From Altererythrobacter sp. TH136 (lineage in GTDB: Bacteria; Pseudomonadota; Alphaproteobacteria; Sphingomonadales; Sphingomonadaceae), in the NCBI RefSeq assembly GCF_007065885.1, contig NZ_CP041409.1, positions 496,001 through 560,000 on the forward strand: 64,000 nt of DNA, given 5' to 3'. Under the pieces are notes generated by a model that did not search any database, was not told where the DNA came from, and saw nothing but the letters and a program-made list of their open reading frames with translations. Made by a program: the position numbers and the translations under genes. Positions 19,712-27,604 of the stretch are shown here, one piece after another (position 1 is the stretch's first letter; the number at the start of each line of letters is the position of its first letter).

Positions 19712-20176
19712 ATGGATTATTTTGAGGACATCGAGGTGGGTCGTCGCGCCAGCTTCGGCTGCTACGAGGTTACGCGCGAAGAGGTGATGGAGTTCGCCTC
19801 CAAGTATGACCCCCAGCCCTTCCATCTCGATGACGACGCTGCGGCCAAAACCCACTTCGGGCGCCTGTCGGCCAGCGGCTGGCACACTTGCGCGATGATG
19901 ATGTCGATGCTGGTGGAGAACATGAAGACGCACCGGCAGGCCGGGCTTGGCTCACCCGGAATGGACAGCCTGCGCTGGGTGAAGCCGGTCTATCCGGGCG
20001 ACACCTTGCGGGTGGAAAGCGAAGTGATCTCCAAGCGGCGCAGCGCCTCGCGCCCGGAGATGGGACTGTTCAAATCAAACGTGCGCGTCCTCAATCAGAA
20101 CGACGAGCCGGTGCTTGAAATGGTGTCCAACGGGCTGATCCAGGTGCGCGATCCGTCCGCGCCGATCGAGGACTGA
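19712..20176 (+). CDS. MaoC family dehydratase (hot-dog hydratase)
   Basis: 154 aa single hot-dog domain. The hydratase-2 motif is seen in YDPQPFHLDDDAAAKTHFG (Asp and His of the D-x4-H pair), with an ASGWHTCAMMMSMLV helix and the sheet DSLRWVKPVYPGDTLRVESE. Typical role: hydration of an enoyl-CoA in fatty-acid, PHA or dicarboxylate routes. Begins 6 bp after the preceding stop, so probably co-transcribed although functionally unrelated. Stop abuts the convergent lipoprotein stop (1 bp gap). Confidence 0.88.
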   Translation: MDYFEDIEVGRRASFGCYEVTREEVMEFASKYDPQPFHLDDDAAAKTHFGRLSASGWHTCAMMMSMLVENMKTHRQAGLGSPGMDSLRWVKPVYPGDTLRVESEVISKRRSASRPEMGLFKSNVRVLNQNDEPVLEMVSNGLIQVRDPSAPIED

Positions 20177-20177
20177 C

Positions 20178-20678
20178 CTAGCTGCCGCACTGGGCGGTGC
20201 CATCGGCCTCGTACACCACCTGGTCGCGGTCGTTGCGCAGCACCAGCCGCGCGGGGAAGTTGACCGTCTCGTATCCCGATTGGGTGCCCTCCTCGCTCGC
20301 GAGGTCGAGCACGAACGAGTACGCGCCGCCGGTGTACTTCCCCTTCGCGCCCAGCGGCAGGTCTCCGCTGCCGGCATCGGGCGCGAAGCGGACCACGCCG
20401 CCATCGATCTTCATGAACCCGCGCTCCGGCTGCAGCAGCGCGACGGCGGCGATTCCCTTGCCGGGCGCAAAGCTGCAACCGGCGCCGAACATGTCGTATT
20501 TTTCGATGTCCGGCATGCCGATCGTCTCCGGCTCGATCGGCACCGGGGGCGGCACCTGTGCCGCGTTCACCGCCGCAACATCGGCCTCGTCCTGTCGCGC
20601 CTGTTCGGTAGGCGACAGTTCTTCCTTGCCGCAGGACGCTGCCAACAGCGCCGCGCAGATTACCAGGCCAGCGCGCAT
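20178..20678 (-). CDS. Hypothetical lipoprotein
   Basis: 166 aa. MRAGLVICAALLAASCGKEE has a signal peptide with lipobox (LAASC). The mature part begins with a charged, Pro-rich linker (SPTEQARQDEADVAAVN, PPPVPIEPE) and continues as a predicted beta-rich domain (SFAPGKGIAAVALLQPERGF, YTGGAYSFVLDLA) ending in TAQCGS. No family recognised. ATG 20678 is chosen because it starts the signal peptide; an upstream ATG at 20705 is possible. It sits head-to-head with the UDG gene across a 209-bp gap. Confidence 0.7.
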   Translation of the reverse strand: MRAGLVICAALLAASCGKEELSPTEQARQDEADVAAVNAAQVPPPVPIEPETIGMPDIEKYDMFGAGCSFAPGKGIAAVALLQPERGFMKIDGGVVRFAPDAGSGDLPLGAKGKYTGGAYSFVLDLASEEGTQSGYETVNFPARLVLRNDRDQVVYEADGTAQCGS

Positions 20679-20887
20679 CAATGCCTCCCCAACAGCTTTC
20701 GACATCCAGAACGAACCGTCTGGTCCGGCGTTTCCGGCCTCAGGTCAACGTCTGGTTTTCGGCCATGCAGAAGGAGGGGGCGGATCCATCCGTGCGGCGG
20801 ACCAAAAGTTCACGACTGTAGGAAACCACCCTACTTCCGTAGCCGTATCTGATCGTCCCGCTTTCAAAAAAGGCCCGACCCTCCGGA
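20679..20887. other. Divergent intergenic region between lipoprotein and UDG-family gene
   Basis: About 209 bp. Contains a short dyad GTAGG-N7-CCTAC (around 20818-20835) and a T-rich/A-rich stretch. No coding signal and no clear promoter hexamers. Confidence 0.4.
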
Positions 20888-21475
20888 ATGACCGATCCAG
20901 AAGTGGAATCCTTGCAAGACCTGCTCGATCAAATCGCCGCCTGCCGCGTCTGTGGCGACGCGCTTCCGCTGGGTCCGAGGCCGGTTCTTCAGCTTTCGTC
21001 CACGGCGCGCATTCTCGTGGCCAGCCAAGCGCCCGGGACCTGGGTGCACGAAAGCGGGGTACCGTTTGCCGACGCATCGGGAGACCGGCTGCGCGCCTGG
21101 ATGGGTGTAACGAAGGACGAGTTCTATGACGCCGGCCGGATTGCGATCGTGCCGCTGGGTCTCTGCTATCCGGGCCGCGGCGCGGGCGGCGACGCTCCGC
21201 CGAGGCCCGAATGCGCGCCCTTGTGGAGAAACCGGATCATGGCGCAGTTGCGCGGGCTAAGGCTAACCCTGCTCGTCGGCGGGCACGCTCAGGTCGATCG
21301 GCTCGGCCGGGCCCCGATGACCGAGCGCGTGCGCGCCTTTCGCGCCTATCTGCCGGACGTCGTGCCGTTGCCCCACCCATCGTGGCGCTCGCAGATGTGG
21401 ATGGCGCGCAACCCGTGGTTCGAGGCTGATGTCCTGCCGGTTTTGCGAGCAGCGGTTCGCGATGCACTGGCATGA
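20888..21475 (+). CDS. Uracil-DNA glycosylase family protein
   Basis: 195 aa. UDG superfamily signatures: ILVASQAPGTWVHESGVPFA at the uracil-binding motif 1 position (GQAPG-like, with S replacing the first G), DASGDRLRAWMG, and motif 2-like PLPHPSWRSQMW near the C-terminus. N-terminal CRVCGDALPLG has two cysteines but no complete 4-Cys Fe-S set of family 4 enzymes is visible. This group of short UDG-like proteins is common in proteobacteria; activity is unproven. Start at ATG 20888 after a CCGGA stretch. DNA repair is the likely role, by family. Confidence 0.8.
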   Translation: MTDPEVESLQDLLDQIAACRVCGDALPLGPRPVLQLSSTARILVASQAPGTWVHESGVPFADASGDRLRAWMGVTKDEFYDAGRIAIVPLGLCYPGRGAGGDAPPRPECAPLWRNRIMAQLRGLRLTLLVGGHAQVDRLGRAPMTERVRAFRAYLPDVVPLPHPSWRSQMWMARNPWFEADVLPVLRAAVRDALA

Positions 21476-21611
21476 CGCGGGCCGGGCCTTGATACGGTCG
21501 CAACGTTCGGACAATAAACCTGCACCCGCCAGGAATTCAGCCGAGAGCCAGTCCCCTGCCAATAGGGACGCCTGTAGTTTCGGTCGGCTTTGCCTCGTCC
21601 CGGAGAATTCG

Positions 21612-22442
21612 ATGCGTACTGCTCTTTTGTTGATCGCCGCCACGTGGAGCCTGCCAGCGCTGGCCCAACCCGCTCCGGGTCCAACCGCGCCCTCGGGCCG
21701 CCCGCCAGTGAACGAAGGGTGGTCCGTCACGGTGGGCGCGGCGCCCGTGGTCAGCCCCTCATGGCAGGGATCGAAGGACTACGTCCTCTCGATCTACCCG
21801 GATCTGCGGATCAACTATGGTGAGTTCTTCTTCGCATCGATCCCGGATGGTGTCGGCGTCAATGCGATCAACGCGAATGGGTGGCGCGCCGGTCCGATCG
21901 CCAAGGTGCGCTTCGGCCGGGACGAGGATGGCAGTGGCTCGCCGTTCGCGATCACCGGCGGCAGCGACGCCCTGCTCGGCCTGGGCGATGTCGGTGCGAC
22001 GGCCGAGGTTGGCGCGTTTGTCGAAAAGCGCTTCGGGAACCGCCAGCAATGGCGCGGGCGGGTGGAGGCGCGGCGCGGGTTCGGCGGGCACGAAGGTGCG
22101 ATCGGCGATCTGTCGCTGTCCTATCAGGCTCGCGTAGGGCGCACGATCATCAACGTGGGCCCACGGGCGACGGTGGCGACCAGGGATTTCACCCAGACAT
22201 TTTTCGGTATCGATGTGGCGCAGTCCCTTGCCTCCGGCCTTGCGCCCTACAGGCCAAAGGGTGGCCTGGTATCGTACGGGGTCGGCGGGTCGTTGATCCA
22301 TCCGCTCGACCGGCACAGCGCGATCACCGCCTTCTCCAGCCTGGAACGTTTGGGAGGGGTCGCGAAGGATTCGCCGCTTGTCGTGGAGCGGGGTCGGCCT
22401 ACGCAGTTCACCGCCGGGATCGGTTACGGCTACCGGTTCTAA
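21612..22442 (+). CDS. MipA/OmpV family outer-membrane protein
   Basis: 276 aa. Signal peptide (MRTALLLIAATWSLPALAQP) followed by a beta-barrel with the MipA hallmark near the start of the barrel (VTVGAAPVVSPSWQGSKDY) and the terminal GIGYGYRF ending in Phe, as in outer-membrane proteins. MipA relatives interact with murein hydrolases or act in stress sensing; several are induced by antibiotics. Start ATG 21612 has GGAG 8 bp upstream. Stop overlaps the convergent TspO-like gene by 4 bp. Confidence 0.87.
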   Translation: MRTALLLIAATWSLPALAQPAPGPTAPSGRPPVNEGWSVTVGAAPVVSPSWQGSKDYVLSIYPDLRINYGEFFFASIPDGVGVNAINANGWRAGPIAKVRFGRDEDGSGSPFAITGGSDALLGLGDVGATAEVGAFVEKRFGNRQQWRGRVEARRGFGGHEGAIGDLSLSYQARVGRTIINVGPRATVATRDFTQTFFGIDVAQSLASGLAPYRPKGGLVSYGVGGSLIHPLDRHSAITAFSSLERLGGVAKDSPLVVERGRPTQFTAGIGYGYRF

Positions 22443-23239
22443 CTACGGGAGGCCCCCGTCCAGGTACCTGACGGCGCGCGCTTGAACCCGGCTATCGCAC
22501 CGATCACAACCAGAATCACCGACAATGCCGCGGCCCACGCGACTGCGTCAGCCTTCTGGCCCCCCGCTGCGTAGATCGCCGACAGGGCCCACAGGAACAC
22601 GAGCGCGTAAGGCGGATTGCCGCGACCGCGCGCCAACGCGAGCGCGGCGACGACACCGCCGACGATGACGACCGCCGCACTGACCAGCGGGGCAGCATCG
22701 CCGGCCTCCACTCCGTGGAAGCGAAGCGACGCCGCGATGTTGACGATCGTCGCTGCCGTCAGCCACGCCGCCAGTGCGCTGAGCGGGAGCACGACCAGCC
22801 ATCGCTGGCCGGTGGTGAAGCCTTCTTCCCGGTTCGCAAAGATCCGGTAGCAACGAAGCAGGCACACCAGCGTGAAAATGATGATCAGGGCCGAGATCGC
22901 CGACAGCCCGAACGACTGGGTGTAAAGCGCCCAGACCGCGTTGCCCATGAAAGCGCCGGTTGCAGGCCAGCGTAACTTGTCGAGAAGGTGATCGCCTGCA
23001 TGGCGTGGCAGGAACTGATAAGCCGCGAACACGAACGCGCCGGTATACAACGGCCCCCATATCGCAAACGCCCAGCCCGCCGGGGTGATGAGCGTTCGCA
23101 CATCATCCGATTGCGACCCGATAGGTTCGCCGATCCCCAGGCTGGGAAGAACAGGCACCAGAACCTGCAGGATCGCGGTAGCGACCACCAGCCAACGCAC
23201 TGATCGGAATCGCGAGTCTTCGATGTTGGTTGCTGGCAT
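22439..23239 (-). CDS. TspO/MBR-related integral membrane protein
   Basis: 266 aa with about seven hydrophobic segments. Characteristic stretch TPAGWAFAIWGPLYTGAFVF resembles the tryptophan-rich sensory protein/peripheral benzodiazepine receptor group in an extended form. Further TM segments include WLVVATAILQVLVPVLPSLG and VSAAVVIVGGVVAALALA. TspO proteins bind porphyrins and tune stress or pigment responses; whether this long form does so is unknown. Stop overlaps the convergent mipA-like gene by 4 bp. Divergent from the FixJ-box gene with 222 bp between starts. Confidence 0.72.
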   Translation of the reverse strand: MPATNIEDSRFRSVRWLVVATAILQVLVPVLPSLGIGEPIGSQSDDVRTLITPAGWAFAIWGPLYTGAFVFAAYQFLPRHAGDHLLDKLRWPATGAFMGNAVWALYTQSFGLSAISALIIIFTLVCLLRCYRIFANREEGFTTGQRWLVVLPLSALAAWLTAATIVNIAASLRFHGVEAGDAAPLVSAAVVIVGGVVAALALARGRGNPPYALVFLWALSAIYAAGGQKADAVAWAAALSVILVVIGAIAGFKRAPSGTWTGASRS

Positions 23240-23350
23240 GATCTTCGAACGGGCAGACGGACGTTTCGTGCCGACGAGGCATAGTCTGCCAGCATCGATT
23301 ACGCGTCCGCCGGTCTGCAGAGCCTGCCGCCCCGCGCCTCCGGCAAAATA

Positions 23351-23386
23351 CTTAGGGGAGGCGCGGTAGGGACATCATCCAAATTC
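23351..23386 (+). promoter_or_regulatory. Putative FixJ-responsive element, copy A
   Basis: Sequence beginning CTTAGGGG, then an 8-bp variable part, then GTAGGGACATCATCCAAATT (20 bases identical to copy B at 26040-26075). The element contains a direct repeat TAGGGR-N8-TAGGGR. It ends about 75 bp before the start of the three-TM protein gene (23462). The same element stands the same distance before the alternative oxidase gene. Confidence 0.65.
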
Positions 23387-23461
23387 ATCAGCCAAGCTTT
23401 GGGGCGTACTCCCGGCAGACGATCTGGCGATCGCGCAGATTGGCAATGAAGGGGATCTGAC

Positions 23462-23893
23462 ATGCGCTACACACAGGATTTCGCCGCCGATGTGCGGGTT
23501 GTAACGACCGAAGAACTGGCCGCACTGGCATCACCCGGCCCCGCGCTGCCGGAACATTCCGATTTCGAATTTCCGCGCTGGATCTGGGCGATCATGCTGG
23601 GCGGCTACGCGACCTTCCTGGGTGGCCTGTTCGCCGCGACCGCGGGTGAAGCACGTGCCGCACTGGCAGTCGCCGTCAGCTCGCTCTACGTCGCGATGTT
23701 CTTTGGCACGGCGCGTATCCTGGCAAACGTGGATGGCCGCCGCATCGGCGCATTCACCCGCACCGGCGGCAAGCTCAACACGTGGACGGGCCCGATGGAC
23801 ATCGGCGCGGTCGCCGGACAAGTGCTGGTCCTTCCCGTGCTGCTCGGCTTTTTCGGGGTGTCGATCGCGGTGATCAGCGCCATTGTGTTCTGA
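23462..23893 (+). CDS. Hypothetical three-TM membrane protein under a FixJ-type element
   Basis: 143 aa. Cytoplasmic N-terminal ~38 residues (FAADVRVVTTEELAAL), then three TM segments at about 42-62, 66-88 and 118-142, with a short basic loop (NVDGRRIGAFTRTGGK). No known domain. Translation start ATG 23462 follows AAGGGGATCTGAC. The upstream region shares a 36-bp element with the alternative-oxidase gene at nearly identical distance (110 versus 111 bp), which suggests co-regulation by the neighbouring FixLJ pair. Stop lies 2 bp from the convergent fixJ stop. A role in hypoxic adaptation is inferred from context only. Confidence 0.7.
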   Translation: MRYTQDFAADVRVVTTEELAALASPGPALPEHSDFEFPRWIWAIMLGGYATFLGGLFAATAGEARAALAVAVSSLYVAMFFGTARILANVDGRRIGAFTRTGGKLNTWTGPMDIGAVAGQVLVLPVLLGFFGVSIAVISAIVF

Positions 23894-23895
23894 CG

Positions 23896-24534
23896 TCAGT
23901 GAGCGACTGACACGATCGTTGCCATGCGCACGAGTTCCGACAAGGTCTTGGCGTGCATCTTCATCATCAGGTTGGCGCGGTAGACTTCCACCGTCCGCGC
24001 ACTGATGTCGAGATCGAAGGCGATTGCCTTGTTGGCCTTTCCGGCGACGAGGCCTTCCATCACCTCGCGTTCGCGGTTGCTCAGGCTGGCGATGCGGTCG
24101 AGCACGATCTGGCGTTCGGCCGCCGCGCCCTGATCGCCGGCCTGTCGCGTAAGCGCCGCTCGGATCGCGGACAGCATCACTTCGTCATCGAAAGGCTTCT
24201 CGATGAAATCGGCGACGCCCGCCTTCATCGCCTGAATCGCCAGCGGAACATCCGCATGGCCGGTGATGACGATGACTGGCGGCGGCGACCCGCGCCGCTT
24301 TAGTTCCTCTGCCAGTTCGATCCCGTTGGTCCCCGGCATGCGCACATCAGTGACCACGCAGGCGCCCGAAAGCGGCGGCGCGGCCTTGAGAAAGGCATCG
24401 GCCGACGCGAAGGAGCGCACCCTGACGCCCGCGACGTCGAGCAGGAATTCTAGGCTGTGGCGCGCGCTCTCATCGTCATCGATCACATAGACGATCCCGT
24501 CGTTCGTTTCGGCCCCGACGTCCTCACTCGCCAT
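23896..24534 (-). CDS. fixJ: Oxygen-responsive response regulator FixJ
   Basis: 212 aa from ATG 24534 (MASEDVGAE). Receiver domain: acidic pocket VYVIDDDES, phosphoacceptor Asp63 in VVTDVRMPG, Thr in VIVITGHAD, Lys113 in IEKPFDDE. The C-terminal LuxR/NarL-type HTH ([20 protein letters not shown], then [16 protein letters not shown]) matches FixJ closely. The start overlaps the end of fixL by 11 bp, so they are coupled. Phospho-FixJ is expected to activate nearby promoters under low oxygen; the duplicated 36-bp element on both sides is the obvious candidate target. Confidence 0.93.
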   Translation of the reverse strand: MASEDVGAETNDGIVYVIDDDESARHSLEFLLDVAGVRVRSFASADAFLKAAPPLSGACVVTDVRMPGTNGIELAEELKRRGSPPPVIVITGHADVPLAIQAMKAGVADFIEKPFDDEVMLSAIRAALTRQAGDQGAAAERQIVLDRIASLSNREREVMEGLVAGKANKAIAFDLDISARTVEVYRANLMMKMHAKTLSELVRMATIVSVAH

Positions 24535-26071
24535 CGTACAGTTCCTCTTTGCCAATGGCTTCCAGGGTAAAGCCGAACTCCGCCCCGCCGCCTCCGTTTG
24601 GCTTGCCCCAGATTCGTCCGCCGTGCGCTTCCACGATCGTACGGCAGATCGACAGGCCCACGCCCATACCCGCGCGCTTGGTGGTTATGAAGGGCTGGAA
24701 CAGGCGATTGGCGACTTCGGGATCGATGCCAGGCCCCGTGTCGGTGACGCGCACACTCGCCATGTCATCCGGGTGCGGCTCGATGGCGATTACCAGTTCG
24801 CGCCGCGCAAGGCTGCCTTCGGCCATCGCATCCACGGCGTTGCGTACCAGGTTCAGTACTACCTGCTGGATCTGGACCTTGTCGGCAAGCACCAGGTCGA
24901 TGTCCGGGTTGAATGCGTATTGGACGCGAATCCCGTGCTCCTTGGCCCCCACCAGCGCGAGCGCGCTCGCTTCCTCGACCAGCTTGGGCAAGCTTTCGAT
25001 CTTTCGTTCGCTCTCTCCGCGTGCGACGAAATCGCGGAGTCGGCGAATGATCTCGCCTGCACGCAGCGCCTCGCCGGCGGCGCGGTCGACCGCGTCCGCC
25101 ACCCGCTCGTGCGGGACCTCGTCCCGGGACAGCAGGATGCGGCTCCCCTTCAGGTAATTGGCGATCGCCGATAGCGGCTGGTTCAACTCATGCGCCAGCG
25201 CGGAGGCCATCTCGCCCAGCGCGGTCAAGCGGGAGACGTGCACGAGCTCGCTCTGCAGCTCTTGCAGGCGCGCTTCGGCTTGCTGCCGTTCCGTCAGATC
25301 GCGAACGAAACCCGTGAAATATCGCTGCCCGTCGGCCCACATCTCGCCCACCGCGAGTTCGAGCGGGAATGTCGAGCCGTCGCGCCGTTCTCCGACGACA
25401 ACCCGGCCCTTGCCGATGATGCGCTGCTCGCCCGTGCGGTAGTAGCGTTCGAGGTAGCCGTCGTGCGCACTGCGGTACGGGTCAGGCATCAGCATGCTGA
25501 CGTTTCGGCCCGCTACATCCTCGGCGCTCCACCCAAAAGTCCGCTCTGCCGCCGGGCTGAAGTCGCGGATCAATCCTGCCGCGTCGATCACCACGATCGC
25601 GTCCGGCACGGTATCGAGGATGGACCGCCAGTGAGCTTCGCGGCGCGCCAGCCCGGCCGCGGCAGCCTCGGTCTCGATCCGCGCGCGCTGAAACCATTCA
25701 CCGCCGATCGCGACGGCCAGCCCGATCGCAGAGAACGCGGCCGCCGCGATAACGCTGCCGGCCTCCAGTCGGTGCCCCGACCAGTCGCACCACAATCCGA
25801 TGCCGGCCCCGGCGATCGTGGCCAGAGCGCCCGCTCGCAATCCGGACAGCGCGCTTGCCAGCACCACCCCCGGGATCAGGAACAGGAAGGTGACCCGGCT
25901 GCCAAGCTCCGCGTCGAACGCCAGCCGGATCGCGGCCCCGGTGGCGATCACCACCAGCGCGATCGCCACCGCCAGCGGCACCGACAGGCGCGGAAGGAAG
26001 CGGCTCGCGAAGGCGGCGCGGCCCGCCTCCGTTAAAGCCCTTAGGGGCGGTCCAGTAGGGACATCATCCAA
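24524..26071 (-). CDS. fixL: Haem-PAS oxygen-sensor histidine kinase FixL
   Basis: 515 aa. N-terminal about 125 residues contain several TM helices; then a PAS domain (about 145-260) and HisKA/HATPase_c domains. The haem pocket is intact: proximal His203 in [13 protein letters not shown], Arg209 and Arg223, at the spacing (+6, +20) of H200/R206/R220 in Bradyrhizobium FixL. H-box [10 protein letters not shown] with His294, N-box [17 protein letters not shown]-boxes DTGPGID and GMGVGLSIC. Thus an oxygen-inhibited autokinase for the adjacent FixJ. The ATG at 26071 lies inside the 36-bp repeated element, so either the regulator site overlaps the fixL start or translation begins further in. Confidence 0.93.
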   Translation of the reverse strand: MDDVPTGPPLRALTEAGRAAFASRFLPRLSVPLAVAIALVVIATGAAIRLAFDAELGSRVTFLFLIPGVVLASALSGLRAGALATIAGAGIGLWCDWSGHRLEAGSVIAAAAFSAIGLAVAIGGEWFQRARIETEAAAAGLARREAHWRSILDTVPDAIVVIDAAGLIRDFSPAAERTFGWSAEDVAGRNVSMLMPDPYRSAHDGYLERYYRTGEQRIIGKGRVVVGERRDGSTFPLELAVGEMWADGQRYFTGFVRDLTERQQAEARLQELQSELVHVSRLTALGEMASALAHELNQPLSAIANYLKGSRILLSRDEVPHERVADAVDRAAGEALRAGEIIRRLRDFVARGESERKIESLPKLVEEASALALVGAKEHGIRVQYAFNPDIDLVLADKVQIQQVVLNLVRNAVDAMAEGSLARRELVIAIEPHPDDMASVRVTDTGPGIDPEVANRLFQPFITTKRAGMGVGLSICRTIVEAHGGRIWGKPNGGGGAEFGFTLEAIGKEELYDGE

Positions 26072-26075
26072 ATTT
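26040..26075 (+). promoter_or_regulatory. Putative FixJ-responsive element, copy B
   Basis: Same 36-bp element as at 23351: CTTAGGGG, N8, then GTAGGGACATCATCCAAATT. Located 111 bp upstream of the alternative oxidase start and overlapping the fixL start codon on the other strand, so binding here could activate the oxidase operon and affect fixL expression. No FNR/FixK-type TTGAT-N4-ATCAA site was found nearby. Confidence 0.65.
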
Positions 26076-26151
26076 CGCGGCCTCCCCCAGGCGGTTAATC
26101 GGCTTCATCAACGGCGCACAAGCAATTCCGCGCCGGCAATGGAGAACTTCA

Positions 26152-26841
26152 ATGACCGCACCGTTTATCGATCTTAGCGTCCACCACCAGCCCAAGGGCG
26201 TTTCGGACCGGATCGCCTACGGTTTCACCAAAGTCCTGCGCTGGACCGCCGACACTTTCTTTGCCGAACGCTATGGTCACCGCGCCGTGGTGCTCGAAAC
26301 CGTCGCGGCGGTGCCCGGGATGGTCGGCGCGACGATCAACCACCTCAGCGCGCTGCGCCGCATGTGTGACGACAAGGGTTGGATCAAGACCTTGATGGAC
26401 GAAGCCGAGAACGAGCGGATGCATCTCATGACGTTCGTCGAAATCTCCAAGCCCACCTTGTTCGAACGCGCGGTGATCATCGGCGTGCAGTGGGTGTTCT
26501 ACCTGTTCTTCTTCGCGCTCTACCTGATCAGCAGCAAGACCGCACACCGGGTGGTCGGCTACTTCGAAGAAGAGGCAGTGATCAGCTACACGCACTACCT
26601 CGCCGAGATCGACGAGGGCCGGAGCGAGAACGTCCCCGCCCCCGCCATCGCGAAGCGGTACTGGGGTCTGCCCGACGATGCCACGCTGCGCGACGTGGTG
26701 CTGGTGGTGCGGGCCGACGAAGCGCACCACCGCGACGTCAATCACGGCTTCGCTAACGAACTTGCCGGATTGCCTGTCGGTCCCGTCGCGGATTGCGTGC
26801 CTCACGTGGAGCTCGCACCCAACTGGAAGAAAGCGGCCTGA
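26152..26841 (+). CDS. aox: Alternative oxidase (cyanide-insensitive quinol oxidase)
   Basis: 229 aa. Non-proton-pumping diiron ubiquinol:oxygen oxidoreductase on the cytoplasmic face of the inner membrane. All diiron motifs are present: LETVAAVPGMVG (Glu49), EAENERMHLMTF (Glu88, His91), YFEEEAVISYTHYL (Glu in 139-141) and VVRADEAHHRDVNH (Glu190, His193). A hydrophobic hairpin (ERAVIIGVQWVFYLFFFALY) separates the pairs. It lacks the N-terminal Cys regulatory part of plant enzymes. Bacterial AOX is uncommon. The upstream element and divergent fixL suggest oxygen/NO-linked control. First gene of a four-gene operon. Confidence 0.95.
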   Translation: MTAPFIDLSVHHQPKGVSDRIAYGFTKVLRWTADTFFAERYGHRAVVLETVAAVPGMVGATINHLSALRRMCDDKGWIKTLMDEAENERMHLMTFVEISKPTLFERAVIIGVQWVFYLFFFALYLISSKTAHRVVGYFEEEAVISYTHYLAEIDEGRSENVPAPAIAKRYWGLPDDATLRDVVLVVRADEAHHRDVNHGFANELAGLPVGPVADCVPHVELAPNWKKAA

Positions 26842-26870
26842 GCACAGGTTGCGGGAGAGGAGGACAGGAC

Positions 26871-27215
26871 GTGCACGCCCCCATCGCTTTGCTGGTGAGC
26901 GACCAAGCGGTCCTGTCCTCGCTCCAGTTCGCCCTGTCGGTCGAGGGTTTCGCACTGGCGGCGGCCGGGGGTGACCTGGCCGCCGCTGGTGCGGTGGTGA
27001 TCGATCAGGGCTATCGCGGCGATGGCCTTGCAGCGCTCGTGGCGCTCCGAAGCCGCGGTAATGCCGTTCCGGCGATCCTGCTGGCGACCAACCCCACGCC
27101 GTCCTATCGCGCCCGCGCGGCGGACGCAGGCGCCGTCGTGATTGAAAAGCCACTCCTGGGCGACGAGCTAAGCAGCGCCATCTCGCACGTCATCGAGCCA
27201 AGGAAGGCCGCCTGA
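26871..27215 (+). CDS. Stand-alone receiver-like protein (FixT-like candidate)
   Basis: 114 aa, start GTG 26871 behind a very good Shine-Dalgarno (GAGAGGAGGACAG). Receiver fold: strand 1 IALLVSDQAVL (one acidic residue instead of two), candidate phosphoacceptor in AVVIDQGYRGDGLAAL, strand 4 VPAILLATN, and the Lys-Pro of VVIEKPLLG. No output domain. In rhizobia and Caulobacter a small receiver protein, FixT, inhibits FixL; this protein has the right size and is next to fixL, but it has no cysteines, unlike the Fe-S FixT of Caulobacter. The assignment is contextual. Ends 2 bp before the globin gene. Confidence 0.65.
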   Translation: MHAPIALLVSDQAVLSSLQFALSVEGFALAAAGGDLAAAGAVVIDQGYRGDGLAALVALRSRGNAVPAILLATNPTPSYRARAADAGAVVIEKPLLGDELSSAISHVIEPRKAA

Positions 27216-27217
27216 GA

Positions 27218-27604
27218 ATGACTGAAATCCCGATTACCGAGGAAGATATCGCCCGGCTCGTGCCGCGATTCTACGCCCGGGTGCGCCGTGACGCCGTGCT
27301 CGGTCCCATCTTCGACAACGCGATCGACGATTGGCCTCACCATCTTGGCAAGCTGCAAGCGTTCTGGTCCTCGGTCATGCTGACCAGCGGGCGGTACAAG
27401 GGCCAGCCGATGGTCGCGCACTTGAAACACGCCAGCCACATGACGCGGGAGAATTTTGACCGCTGGCTGACGCTATGGACCGAAGTCACCGAAGAGGAGC
27501 TTGGGCCGCAAGCTGCCGCCGCGTTCCAGGAAAAGGCCGGTCGGATCGCCGAGAGTCTGCAACTCGGCGTCGAATTCCACCGAGCGCGCGAGGTCGCTGC
27601 ATGA
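27218..27604 (+). CDS. Group III truncated haemoglobin
   Basis: 128 aa, 2-over-2 globin. Features of the group III (Ctb/trHbP) set: FYARVRRDAVLGPIFDNAID, WPHHLGKLQAFWSSVMLTSG, and GQPMVAHLKHASHM with the proximal His in the F helix region; LWTEVTEEELG in the G helix. Such globins bind oxygen and NO and are implicated in NO or microaerobic stress. Its place between the receiver protein and a DUF1971 gene in an AOX operon suggests NO detoxification or oxygen delivery during low-oxygen growth. Overlaps the next gene (ATGA). Confidence 0.9.
   Translation: MTEIPITEEDIARLVPRFYARVRRDAVLGPIFDNAIDDWPHHLGKLQAFWSSVMLTSGRYKGQPMVAHLKHASHMTRENFDRWLTLWTEVTEEELGPQAAAAFQEKAGRIAESLQLGVEFHRAREVAA

Noticed and set aside
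26076-26151. FNR/FixK box in the AOX leader (TTAAT...ATCAA)
   Set aside because: The half-sites are separated by 7 bases instead of 4 and only loosely match TTGAT-N4-ATCAA.
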